A program made the position numbers and the translations under genes. This document shows, piece after piece, positions 8,261 to 15,157 of a DNA stretch of 20,248 nucleotides. Every line of letters starts with the position of its first letter. Position 1 is the first letter of the stretch. The DNA comes from SURF-33 sp964598885. Its GTDB lineage: Bacteria > Desulfobacterota > Desulfobacteria > Desulfobacterales > Desulfosalsimonadaceae. The notes beneath the pieces are model-generated. The model was not told the origin of the DNA, did not search any database, and saw nothing but the letters and a program-made list of their open reading frames with translations. Location: the NCBI GenBank assembly GCA_964598885.1, contig CAZRES010000051.1:1-20248 (forward strand). The letters are read 5' to 3'.

Positions 8261-8266
8261 TTTAAT
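8238..8266 (+). promoter_or_regulatory. Sigma70-type promoter for the GrpE/DnaK/J-like operon
   Basis: TTGACA (8238-8243, perfect), 17 bases, TTTAAT (8261-8266, five of six). It lies about 75 bases upstream of the GrpE-like start. There is no obvious CIRCE inverted repeat, and the promoter looks like the housekeeping type rather than sigma32. Confidence 0.65.
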
Positions 8267-8343
8267 CTTTTAAAATAATTACATAAATCCCGAGTAGGTC
8301 ATAAAAGCACGCAAAAACACTGCATATCCGGCCATGGTGTAGA

Positions 8344-9081
8344 ATGACGCAAGATAATGAGTTCTATAAGCTTGGGCTTGAGATCGAGGACTTGGGAGAT
8401 TCCGCCGCTTTGCCCCAGGATCCGTCCGATCCGGAAGAATTGTCGGCTGAAAATCACATAAACCGGAGCTATGAAACAGAATACCCGGGACAAGACCTTG
8501 CTGATCCGGAACCGGCCGACTCCGGTGAAAAACCGGCCGGCGATTCCATGGATGAGGAAACAGATCCTCTTCTGACCATGAATCGCCAGCTTGAGGAACT
8601 GACCCGGCATTTTGAAAGCAAGCTTAAGTACGACGACCATAAAAACAAAATCATCGATGATCTTCATCAGGCCTTGCAGGAATACCGGCAGGGATTGGTT
8701 CAAAAATACCTCCAGCGCGTCTTTATCGACGTTATCAAGATCATTGATGACATGCGAAAATTTTACGCTCACCATACCCAGAAACCGCCGAATGATGAAA
8801 CCATTGCAAAAGTTTTGAAATTTATCATCAATACCGCCTCTGACCTGGAAGATGTCTTCGTCTGGGAGGGGATCACGCCCTTTACGTGTGATGGAGAATG
8901 CCTGGATCCGTCCCGGCAGCGGGTGGTGGATAAGATTGACACCGACGATCCTGCCAAAGACAAAGTCATTGCAGAACGGCTGCGTCCGGGGTATGTGTAT
9001 GAAGGCAAGATTTTACGATCCGAAATGGTTAATATTTATGTATTTTCGAACAACCATACAACCGGTGACAGGAAACGCTGA
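8344..9081 (+). CDS. GrpE-like nucleotide exchange factor, divergent
   Basis: A 245-residue protein with three parts: an acidic, Pro/Asp/Glu-rich, probably disordered N-terminus (1-75), a long helix/coiled coil (about 78-140), and a small C-terminal domain. The last part has the GrpE-type ending: V-V-D-K-I-D-T-D-D-P-A-K-D (194-206), then R-P-G-Y-V-Y-E-G-K-I-L-R-S-E-M-V-N-I-Y (214-232), corresponding to the GrpE tail G-Y-x-L-x-G-R-x-L-R-P-A-x-V-x-V. GrpE releases ADP from Hsp70. Its stop overlaps the ATG of the DnaK-like gene by one base, strongly supporting a working pair. Overall similarity is low, and the residues 140-190 segment, with W174 and two Cys (C182, C186), is not usual in GrpE. 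The ribosome site is poor, so the start is less certain. Confidence 0.75.
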   Translation: MTQDNEFYKLGLEIEDLGDSAALPQDPSDPEELSAENHINRSYETEYPGQDLADPEPADSGEKPAGDSMDEETDPLLTMNRQLEELTRHFESKLKYDDHKNKIIDDLHQALQEYRQGLVQKYLQRVFIDVIKIIDDMRKFYAHHTQKPPNDETIAKVLKFIINTASDLEDVFVWEGITPFTCDGECLDPSRQRVVDKIDTDDPAKDKVIAERLRPGYVYEGKILRSEMVNIYVFSNNHTTGDRKR

Positions 9082-10760
9082 TGGGAAAAGTTTCAAAACG
9101 CATTTTCGGAATCGACCTGGGCACGACCTATTCTTCCATCTCTTATGTCGATGAATTCGGCAAGGCGGTTATCATTCCCAATGCGGAAAACGAGCGCACG
9201 ACGCCGTCGGTGGTGTTTTTCGATGAAGGCAGCGTGGTGGTCGGCGATGTCGCCAAGGAAAGCGCAAAGCTCTATCCCAACGACGTGGTCAGTTTCGTCA
9301 AGCGATCCATGGGAGAACCCAATTTTATTTTCGTGCACAATGCCGAGGAATTTCGAGCGGAGGAAATTTCCGCTTATATCCTGAAAAAACTTTGCCAGGA
9401 CGCGGAACAATTTCTGGGGGAAAAAGTCACCGATGTGGTCATTACCTGTCCGGCGTATTTTGGCATTAACGAGCGGGAAGCCACTCGAAAAGCCGGGGAA
9501 ATCGCCGGTTTTAACGTCAGACAGATCATCAACGAACCCACGGCCGCAGCCATTGCTTACGGATCCCTGGATACCACCGATGACCGCGTAGTGCTGGTTT
9601 ACGACCTTGGGGGCGGCACATTCGACGTAACCATGATCGACATTAAAAAGGATTCGGTGGAAGTCATCTGCACGGGCGGCGATCATCACCTGGGAGGCAA
9701 GGACTGGGACGACCGGATCGTCGCCTACCTGGTGGAAATGTTCCAAATGGAAACCGGCACGGACGAAGATATTTTAGATGATCCGGATACCTGGCAGGAT
9801 CTTCAATTATCGGCTGAAAAAGCGAAAAAAATCATGAGCCAGCGGCCCAGCGCTCCGATTTCGGTCACCCACGGCGGCGAGCGCGTCAAAATTCTATTGG
9901 ACCGTCCGAAATTCGAAGAACTCACGGCGGATCTCATCGCACGCACCACTGAATTCACCCGGCAGATTCTGGAGGACGCCAAAAGCAAAGGATATCATTA
10001 TTTTGATGAATTTATCCTGGTTGGCGGCGCCTCCCGCATGCCCCAGGTCAGAGAGAAGATTGAAAAGGAATTCAAGGTAACACCTAAAATCTTCGATCCG
10101 GATGAGGCGGTGGCCAAAGGCGCTGCTATTTACGGCTGGAAATTGACGTTAAACGATGACCTGATTCATCGGCTTTCTGCTAAATCCCAGAAAGTCATCA
10201 GTCACGCCGATGATATCACTAAAATGATTGCAAGCCGAGAAATCACCGAGGATGATGTAAAACAAGCCGCCCGGGAAGTGGCCGATGAAACCGGCTATAC
10301 GCTGCCCAGCGTCGAAAGCGCCATGATGAAAGTCAAAAACGTGACCAGCAAAAGCTTCGGCGTCGTCGCCCACAATACCAGAGATGAGGAAATTGTTTTT
10401 AATATCGTCATTCGAAATACTGGGGTTCCCATTTCCAGACAGAAGAAATTTTATACCGCCGTTGCCGATCAGAAATCCGTGCTGATCCGCATCATGGAAA
10501 GCGAAACCAACCGCATCGAAATCCCCCAGGAACATGCCGTTGAAATCAAGACCGCCATATTGAACCTTCCGCCGAATCTGCCCGCCGACCTGCCCATTGA
10601 AATCAGCTTCAGCCTTAATGAAGAAGGGAGATTGCTTGTTAGCGCCGTCGAAACCAGCGAATCCCGACGTGTCGAGGTGATCCTCGACACCACCTCTGTG
10701 ATCAGCGGCGATGATTTTGATCGGGCAAAAGCCAGGTCCCAAAGCCTGGTTATTCACTAA
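9081..10760 (+). CDS. DnaK-like Hsp70 without helical lid and with a linker insert
   Basis: A 559-residue Hsp70. The ATPase domain is complete: G-I-D-L-G-T-T-Y-S (10-18), N-E-P-T-A-A-A-I-A-Y-G (151-161), Y-D-L-G-G-G-T-F-D-V-T (174-184) and V-G-G-A-S-R-M-P (314-321). After A-V-A-K-G-A-A-I (343-350), where DnaK has the short hydrophobic D-V-L-L-L-D linker, there is instead a helical insert of about 60 residues (355-418), then K-N-V-T-S-K-S-F-G-V (419-428), which corresponds to the D-V-T-P-L-S-L-G start of the substrate domain. The beta-sandwich runs to about 535, and only some 20 residues follow, so the alpha-helical lid is absent. ATP binding is expected; tight lid-controlled substrate holding is not. 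The gene is coupled to the GrpE-like gene and followed 16 bp later by the J-like gene. It is not the housekeeping dnaK. Confidence 0.9.
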   Translation: MGKVSKRIFGIDLGTTYSSISYVDEFGKAVIIPNAENERTTPSVVFFDEGSVVVGDVAKESAKLYPNDVVSFVKRSMGEPNFIFVHNAEEFRAEEISAYILKKLCQDAEQFLGEKVTDVVITCPAYFGINEREATRKAGEIAGFNVRQIINEPTAAAIAYGSLDTTDDRVVLVYDLGGGTFDVTMIDIKKDSVEVICTGGDHHLGGKDWDDRIVAYLVEMFQMETGTDEDILDDPDTWQDLQLSAEKAKKIMSQRPSAPISVTHGGERVKILLDRPKFEELTADLIARTTEFTRQILEDAKSKGYHYFDEFILVGGASRMPQVREKIEKEFKVTPKIFDPDEAVAKGAAIYGWKLTLNDDLIHRLSAKSQKVISHADDITKMIASREITEDDVKQAAREVADETGYTLPSVESAMMKVKNVTSKSFGVVAHNTRDEEIVFNIVIRNTGVPISRQKKFYTAVADQKSVLIRIMESETNRIEIPQEHAVEIKTAILNLPPNLPADLPIEISFSLNEEGRLLVSAVETSESRRVEVILDTTSVISGDDFDRAKARSQSLVIH

Positions 10761-10776
10761 ACGAATAGATTAATTT

Positions 10777-13125
10777 ATGGAACGCGACAACTTTTATATC
10801 CTTCTGGAACTCAATCTCGAGCCGCCGGAAACGGATGATGCGGTCATCTATGAGACCATCCAGAAAAAAAAGGCGGAATGGAGCCGACTGCGCAACCATC
10901 CCACCAAAGGCATCTTGGCGCAGAAGTACATCAGCATGATCCCGGAAATACAGCGGGTCATGATGAACCAGGAAGCCCGTCAGCAGGAAGCTCTTACTGC
11001 CATTGAAATTGTAAAAAAGGGAAAACGGGGCAAATACGCTGAAATCGACCGGCATATCGACATTCTGATGGGAAAGGGATATCTGCTCGATGAGGAAATT
11101 GCCAAGCTCGCCGATATCCATGGGATTGAACTGGAAGATATCAAACCGCGGATTGCCGCCAAAAGGGAGGAACAGTACCGGAAAATTGATCAGGCCATCA
11201 GTCTCCGGATGGAAAAAGGATATCTTACGGAAGCTGAAATCGCCAAACTCGCCGGGCGATATGGTTTCAAGCCGGAGGAAGCCCGCAGGCGCGTTCGATG
11301 TCCCATCGTCAAAGACGACAAGGAAAAAATCGCCAAACCCGCCCCTCTGGATAAATCCATTGAAAAAGCCATTATTGAAAATCTTAAAGTCATTCATAAA
11401 TCTTCCTTATATGATTTTCTCAATCTCCCGGAAACCGCCGAGTTGTCTTTGCTCCAGCAAAAAGCCTCTCAGAAAAAAAAAGAGCTGGCCAGCTTCAGCA
11501 GAAAAGACGCCGACAATACCGCCGGCAATATTCTGGCCGGACAATGTCTGACGATTTTCAAGAATAATGAAAACCGCATGGCCTATGATATCAGTCTGGC
11601 AAAAGCCAAGCTCTCTTCTTTACATTCAGATATCGACATTGCCGCCATCGGCGGCCTCATACGATTTGAATATTTCAACATACTGGTATCAAAGGCCATG
11701 GACTTCGGCATGGACCAGCAAGAAGCCGAAGATTACATCACCAGATACTGCCATGAGAAAAATTATCGCATCGAAAAGATACCTATCGCAAAACGGAATC
11801 TGATGACCGCTGGTATTGCGGCCGGGATTGTCGCGCTCCTGATCTTGATCGCGGGCATTTCCTTCCATATCATCAACACCAAAAAATCCGATGAAGCGAC
11901 TTACCGACAAGTATTGGCAGCCGTTGAAAACCAGCCGGTGCTCGAAAACAAAATCACGCTTTTGCGAAATTATGCCGATGCCCATAAAAAAAGCGATCAG
12001 GCAAAAAACGCCGCTGAGCGGATCATCAGGATCGAACAGCAAATAACGGCACGGGAACTGGAAAACGTTAAAAATCAAGCCGACCATCTCATCGAAAACA
12101 ATGAGCTGCAAAAGGCCCGGGCCATATACCAGAAATTTTTGAAATCCCAAAAATCCCCGGAGGCCCGACAAGCGGCTGAAGCGCAAATCAAAAAAATAAC
12201 AAAACAGATTGAAAACAGGGATTATGAACGCATCTCCCAGATCATGGCCGTGGGCGAGCCCGATGAAAAAATCGCCGTCTTACAGCAATATCTCGAAGAC
12301 CACCCTAACGGGGAGCACCGTAAGGCCGTAAATCGACATATCCAGGACATGAGCGCCGAGTATTTTATCTTTATTCAGAAACAACTCGACGCATGCGAAA
12401 AACAGGAGGACTGGCCATCGTGCATCGCCCTTTGTAAAAAGTTTATCAAGCATTACGACAACAGTCACGCGGATCAGCTCAAGGCCAGATTGCCGGAATA
12501 CGAAGAGCGGGAGCGTTATGATAAAATTTTTACCGCGCTGGTAAAAAAAGCCGATCAATTCGGCAATGATTATGATGCCGCACGGGAAGTGTTTACTGAC
12601 TTTATCGCGGCCTATCCTGACACCCCCATCAGGGATGCCATCCATAACAAAATCGGTGAGATTGGTGAAATGATCGCCGCCCGGGCGGAAGCTGAAAAAA
12701 TGTCGGCTCTCAGGACTCTGTTGAAAAAAAGCGGGCGCTTCACGGAAGCCGAAGAAGGCGTGGTGGTGGATTCAAAAACCCGGCTCATGTGGAGTCTCCT
12801 GGACGCCCGAGCCCTGATGCCGACGGAAAACTGCATTGACTATGAAAAAGCTAGAAACCATGTTGAAAACCTTTCCATCGGCGGATATCGCGACTGGCGT
12901 CTGCCTACCATCGAGGAATTGAAAGAAATTTACAAGACCGCACCGGTTTTTCCCTTAGCTGACGCCAATGAATGGTACTGGACATCTGAATATTTTACCA
13001 GTTACGCGGATGCCTGGCAACAGATCAAAGTCAATACTCTGGCCCGTGAAACAGACGCGGGATGGGTTTCAATCCACAGGAATTCCAGGGAATGCGGCAA
13101 TGTTCGCGCGGTCCGGGGCCCTTAA
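10777..13125 (+). CDS. Membrane-spanning J-like protein with TPR-like stalk and C-terminal DUF1566 domain
   Basis: 782 residues in a clear order. Residues 1-70 resemble a J-domain, but the diagnostic His-Pro-Asp is His-Pro-Thr (41-43). Residues 87-128 and 134-175 are a tandem helical repeat (pattern I-D-x-x-I-x-x-x-x-x-K-G-Y-L...E-I-A-K-L-A). Residues 208-275 look like a second degenerate J-type module ending N-R-M-A-Y-D-I-S. One membrane helix lies at about 343-366. Then come about 280 residues of charged helical repeats resembling TPR or coiled-coil units (for example Y-L-E-D-H-P and F-I-A-A-Y-P), and from about 654 a DUF1566/Lcl C-terminal domain, a C-type-lectin/FGE-related fold: D-S-K-T-R-L-M-W, Y-R-D-W-R-L-P-T-I-E-E-L, W-Y-W-T-S-E and V-R-A-V-R. 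Probable topology is N-in, C-out. It sits directly after the Hsp70 gene, so it is likely its partner, though without Asp in HPD normal ATPase stimulation is doubtful. Confidence 0.8.
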   Translation: MERDNFYILLELNLEPPETDDAVIYETIQKKKAEWSRLRNHPTKGILAQKYISMIPEIQRVMMNQEARQQEALTAIEIVKKGKRGKYAEIDRHIDILMGKGYLLDEEIAKLADIHGIELEDIKPRIAAKREEQYRKIDQAISLRMEKGYLTEAEIAKLAGRYGFKPEEARRRVRCPIVKDDKEKIAKPAPLDKSIEKAIIENLKVIHKSSLYDFLNLPETAELSLLQQKASQKKKELASFSRKDADNTAGNILAGQCLTIFKNNENRMAYDISLAKAKLSSLHSDIDIAAIGGLIRFEYFNILVSKAMDFGMDQQEAEDYITRYCHEKNYRIEKIPIAKRNLMTAGIAAGIVALLILIAGISFHIINTKKSDEATYRQVLAAVENQPVLENKITLLRNYADAHKKSDQAKNAAERIIRIEQQITARELENVKNQADHLIENNELQKARAIYQKFLKSQKSPEARQAAEAQIKKITKQIENRDYERISQIMAVGEPDEKIAVLQQYLEDHPNGEHRKAVNRHIQDMSAEYFIFIQKQLDACEKQEDWPSCIALCKKFIKHYDNSHADQLKARLPEYEERERYDKIFTALVKKADQFGNDYDAAREVFTDFIAAYPDTPIRDAIHNKIGEIGEMIAARAEAEKMSALRTLLKKSGRFTEAEEGVVVDSKTRLMWSLLDARALMPTENCIDYEKARNHVENLSIGGYRDWRLPTIEELKEIYKTAPVFPLADANEWYWTSEYFTSYADAWQQIKVNTLARETDAGWVSIHRNSRECGNVRAVRGP

Positions 13126-13126
13126 T

Positions 13127-13142
13127 CCGGCAATAATGCCGG
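13127..13142. terminator. GC-rich hairpin between convergent genes
   Basis: CCGGCA, loop ATAA, TGCCGG: a perfect 6-bp stem just after the J-like stop and just before the end of the convergent gene at 13153. No T-run follows on either strand, so it may be only a weak or pausing terminator. Confidence 0.4.
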
Positions 13143-13152
13143 TGAAGATGCG

Positions 13153-13941
13153 CTATTTAACATGATTTTCCACTTCCCGGCAAAGCAGATTTACCACGGG
13201 CTCTAAAAAGCTGTTGGCGCTTAAAATCCGAACCATTTCCAACTCCTGTCGATCACCGGCTGAAACAACTTTTTCCGCTTCCATACGAATGGATCGCAGC
13301 AGTTCACCGGGTTCAACGGCACTGCGAAAAATCCGCGTCAGCATCAGGCGGATATTGCTTGACCGACGCAGATTCATCATATCCAGGCTCTTACGGATCA
13401 TCTTTCCGTCGATGGTTTCCAGCTGATCCAGGGCTTTCCTGGCAAGAGTCATGGCATCCGACGGTTTAATTGTCTCGACCGGTTCAGGAACTGGAGAGAC
13501 TTTTGATTTCCGCGCCCCTTCTCTTGACGGTACCCGATCGCTTCGGGATAAGGGCGCCGGCCAGGCCGTTGCGGCCAGGTCATCCATAGCGATGATACCG
13601 TAATAGGCAACAGACGGATCCAACTCCACATTTGCCACATAAACGAACCGATCATCCGCATCCCGGGTTTGTTCAAATTCCCCCAGCATGGCCAATCCGA
13701 AAAGACTGGCAGCCAACAGCTCATGAATTGACGCGATTTCTTCCCGTCGTTTTTCAGAATCCGTGTTTCGGGTTTCAAAACTCGCCCAAAAATAATCCGA
13801 ATCCCTTGTCAAAGCGTTGATTTCGATAAAATGACCGGAATCTAATTGCACCTGAAGCCCGTTTTCCAGTTCCGCCAGTTCATACCCCTGATCCTGGAGC
13901 AACCGCTTAAGTTTGTCCACATTGTCGGTGAGATCGGTCAT
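13153..13941 (-). CDS. Hypothetical protein with CesT/type III chaperone-like N-terminal domain
   Basis: 262 residues with no signal peptide or membrane span. Residues about 5-130 have the rhythm of CesT/YbjN-type small chaperone folds: helix L-K-R-L-L-Q-D-Q-G-Y, strands around V-Q-L-D-S-G-H-F-I-E-I, a helix I-H-E-L-L-A-A-S-L-F-G-L, then F-V-Y-V-A-N-V-E-L-D. A Pro/Ser/Arg-rich linker (about 128-155) leads to a helical C-terminal half rich in Leu, Arg and Glu. The fold resemblance is my reading only, and I see no type III secretion genes here. It starts 15 bp after the sppA stop on the same strand, so the two are probably one operon. It converges on the J-like gene. Confidence 0.6.
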   Translation of the reverse strand: MTDLTDNVDKLKRLLQDQGYELAELENGLQVQLDSGHFIEINALTRDSDYFWASFETRNTDSEKRREEIASIHELLAASLFGLAMLGEFEQTRDADDRFVYVANVELDPSVAYYGIIAMDDLAATAWPAPLSRSDRVPSREGARKSKVSPVPEPVETIKPSDAMTLARKALDQLETIDGKMIRKSLDMMNLRRSSNIRLMLTRIFRSAVEPGELLRSIRMEAEKVVSAGDRQELEMVRILSANSFLEPVVNLLCREVENHVK

Positions 13942-13956
13942 TGCAGTGGATCCTGG

Positions 13957-14943
13957 TTACTCGCCATCTATTCCGGCAGGCCATAAATAATAAAATCCCG
14001 GCTGGGTCATTACCGTCAGATCAGGCAACCCAAGGTCCATCAGGGATGCGTGACCCCGACTGGATAACGCATGCGTATTATATATGTTATCATCCGGATA
14101 TTCATCCCGGCGGTAAACCACCAGCCGGCTTTGTTCCGGCAGGTCCGCCAACCCACGGGTCCGATCAACGGCGTCGCTTAAATATCCGACTTCATCCACC
14201 AGGCCTTTATCCATGGCTTCCGGGGCAAGATAAATGCGGGCGCTGGAAATGTCGGAAAGTATTTCCGGATCGATTTGGCGGTGTTTTGCTACCAGATCGA
14301 TAAACCGCATGCCGAGACGGTCCGTCAATTCCTGAAAAATGGCGACTTCGGTTTCCGTGGCCTCTCGGAATGGAGAGCCCATATCCTTATTTTGTCCGGA
14401 GGTGTGCGCTGAGACCTCCACGCCGATTTTATCCATCAAGCCGTATATTTTCGGCCGCATGAAAACAACGCCTACAGAACCGGTCACCGATGTGGGATGG
14501 GCCATAATATAGTCAGCAGAAAGGGCCAGGTAATAGCCTCCGGAAGTGGCGAGATTCATCATCACCGCCGTCACCGTAGTCCCGGTTCGTTCCTTGAAAT
14601 TCATTATTTCATTATAAAGCAGATCACTGGCCGTGACCGATCCTCCAGGAGAATCAATGGTCATTAATACCGCGCGGACATGGGGGTCTTCTTCCGCCAG
14701 ACGAAGCTGCGAAACAATGTCCTGGACCATGCTTGGCTCCGTGCGCAGCATCCCTTTTCTGCCGTAATCGGAAATCACCCCCTTGACCGGAATCAAAAGA
14801 ATTTTCTCCCTGCCCTCTCCTTCCAGGGTGAATTCCTGCAGCGGATCCGTTGCATCGGAAAAAAGCTTGATATTGGGCGATACGCATCCCCCGGCCAATA
14901 AAAGCAGCATACCCATTAAGAAAACAACGTTTTTTTTAGTCAT
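13957..14943 (-). CDS. sppA: SppA-type signal peptide peptidase (S49), predicted lipoprotein
   Basis: I choose ATG 14941-14943 (AAAGGA 8 bases upstream), giving 328 residues; an upstream in-frame ATG at 14971-14973 would put ten extra residues before the signal peptide. The N-terminus is a lipoprotein signal, hydrophobic and ending L-L-A-G-G-C (lipid Cys20), so the enzyme is membrane-anchored outside the cytoplasm. S49 features: P-V-K-G-V-I (52-57), I-D-S-P-G-G-S-V (96-103), A-T-S-G-G-Y-Y-L-A (132-140, nucleophile Ser134), G-S-V-G-V-V (155-160) and S-G-Q-N-K-D-M-G-S-P-F (182-192, general-base Lys186). The length and Ser/Lys pair fit the short Bacillus-type SppA, not the 67-kDa E. coli form. 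Such enzymes degrade leftover signal peptides and other membrane peptides. A lipobox instead of a membrane helix is somewhat unusual. Confidence 0.88.
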   Translation of the reverse strand: MTKKNVVFLMGMLLLLAGGCVSPNIKLFSDATDPLQEFTLEGEGREKILLIPVKGVISDYGRKGMLRTEPSMVQDIVSQLRLAEEDPHVRAVLMTIDSPGGSVTASDLLYNEIMNFKERTGTTVTAVMMNLATSGGYYLALSADYIMAHPTSVTGSVGVVFMRPKIYGLMDKIGVEVSAHTSGQNKDMGSPFREATETEVAIFQELTDRLGMRFIDLVAKHRQIDPEILSDISSARIYLAPEAMDKGLVDEVGYLSDAVDRTRGLADLPEQSRLVVYRRDEYPDDNIYNTHALSSRGHASLMDLGLPDLTVMTQPGFYYLWPAGIDGE

Positions 14944-15081
14944 ATCGGAGATCCTTTCGATGAGAAGAATCAATATTTTTTCACATTATGGTCAAATATA
15001 TCGCCAGAATCAAACATTATTATCAAAAGAATATTGGGGCTGATGACGCATTATATCCAAAAAGTGATTGATTTTAAAGGC

Positions 15082-15109
15082 TTGTTAAAATATTATATCC
15101 AACTATAAT
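15082..15109 (+). promoter_or_regulatory. Promoter of the FGE-fold gene
   Basis: TTGTTA (15082-15087), 16 bases, perfect TATAAT (15104-15109). Transcription would begin near 15116, past the ATG at 15113, which supports the later start at 15158. Confidence 0.55.
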
Positions 15110-15157
15110 AAAATGCGCCTGGAACGTCGACATGCAAACCGAAAACTGGAGAGTATC

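Noticed and set aside
12950..13125. DUF1566 C-terminus as a second DGR variable region.
   Set aside because: Codons between the conserved motifs (GAA, ACC, GCG, CAA, CAG, AAA, CTG and others) do not show the NNC/NNT pattern expected from an AAC-rich template.
15113..15157. ATG 15113 as start of the FGE-fold protein.
   Set aside because: It has no ribosome site, adds 15 charged residues before a clear signal peptide, and lies at or before the predicted transcription start.
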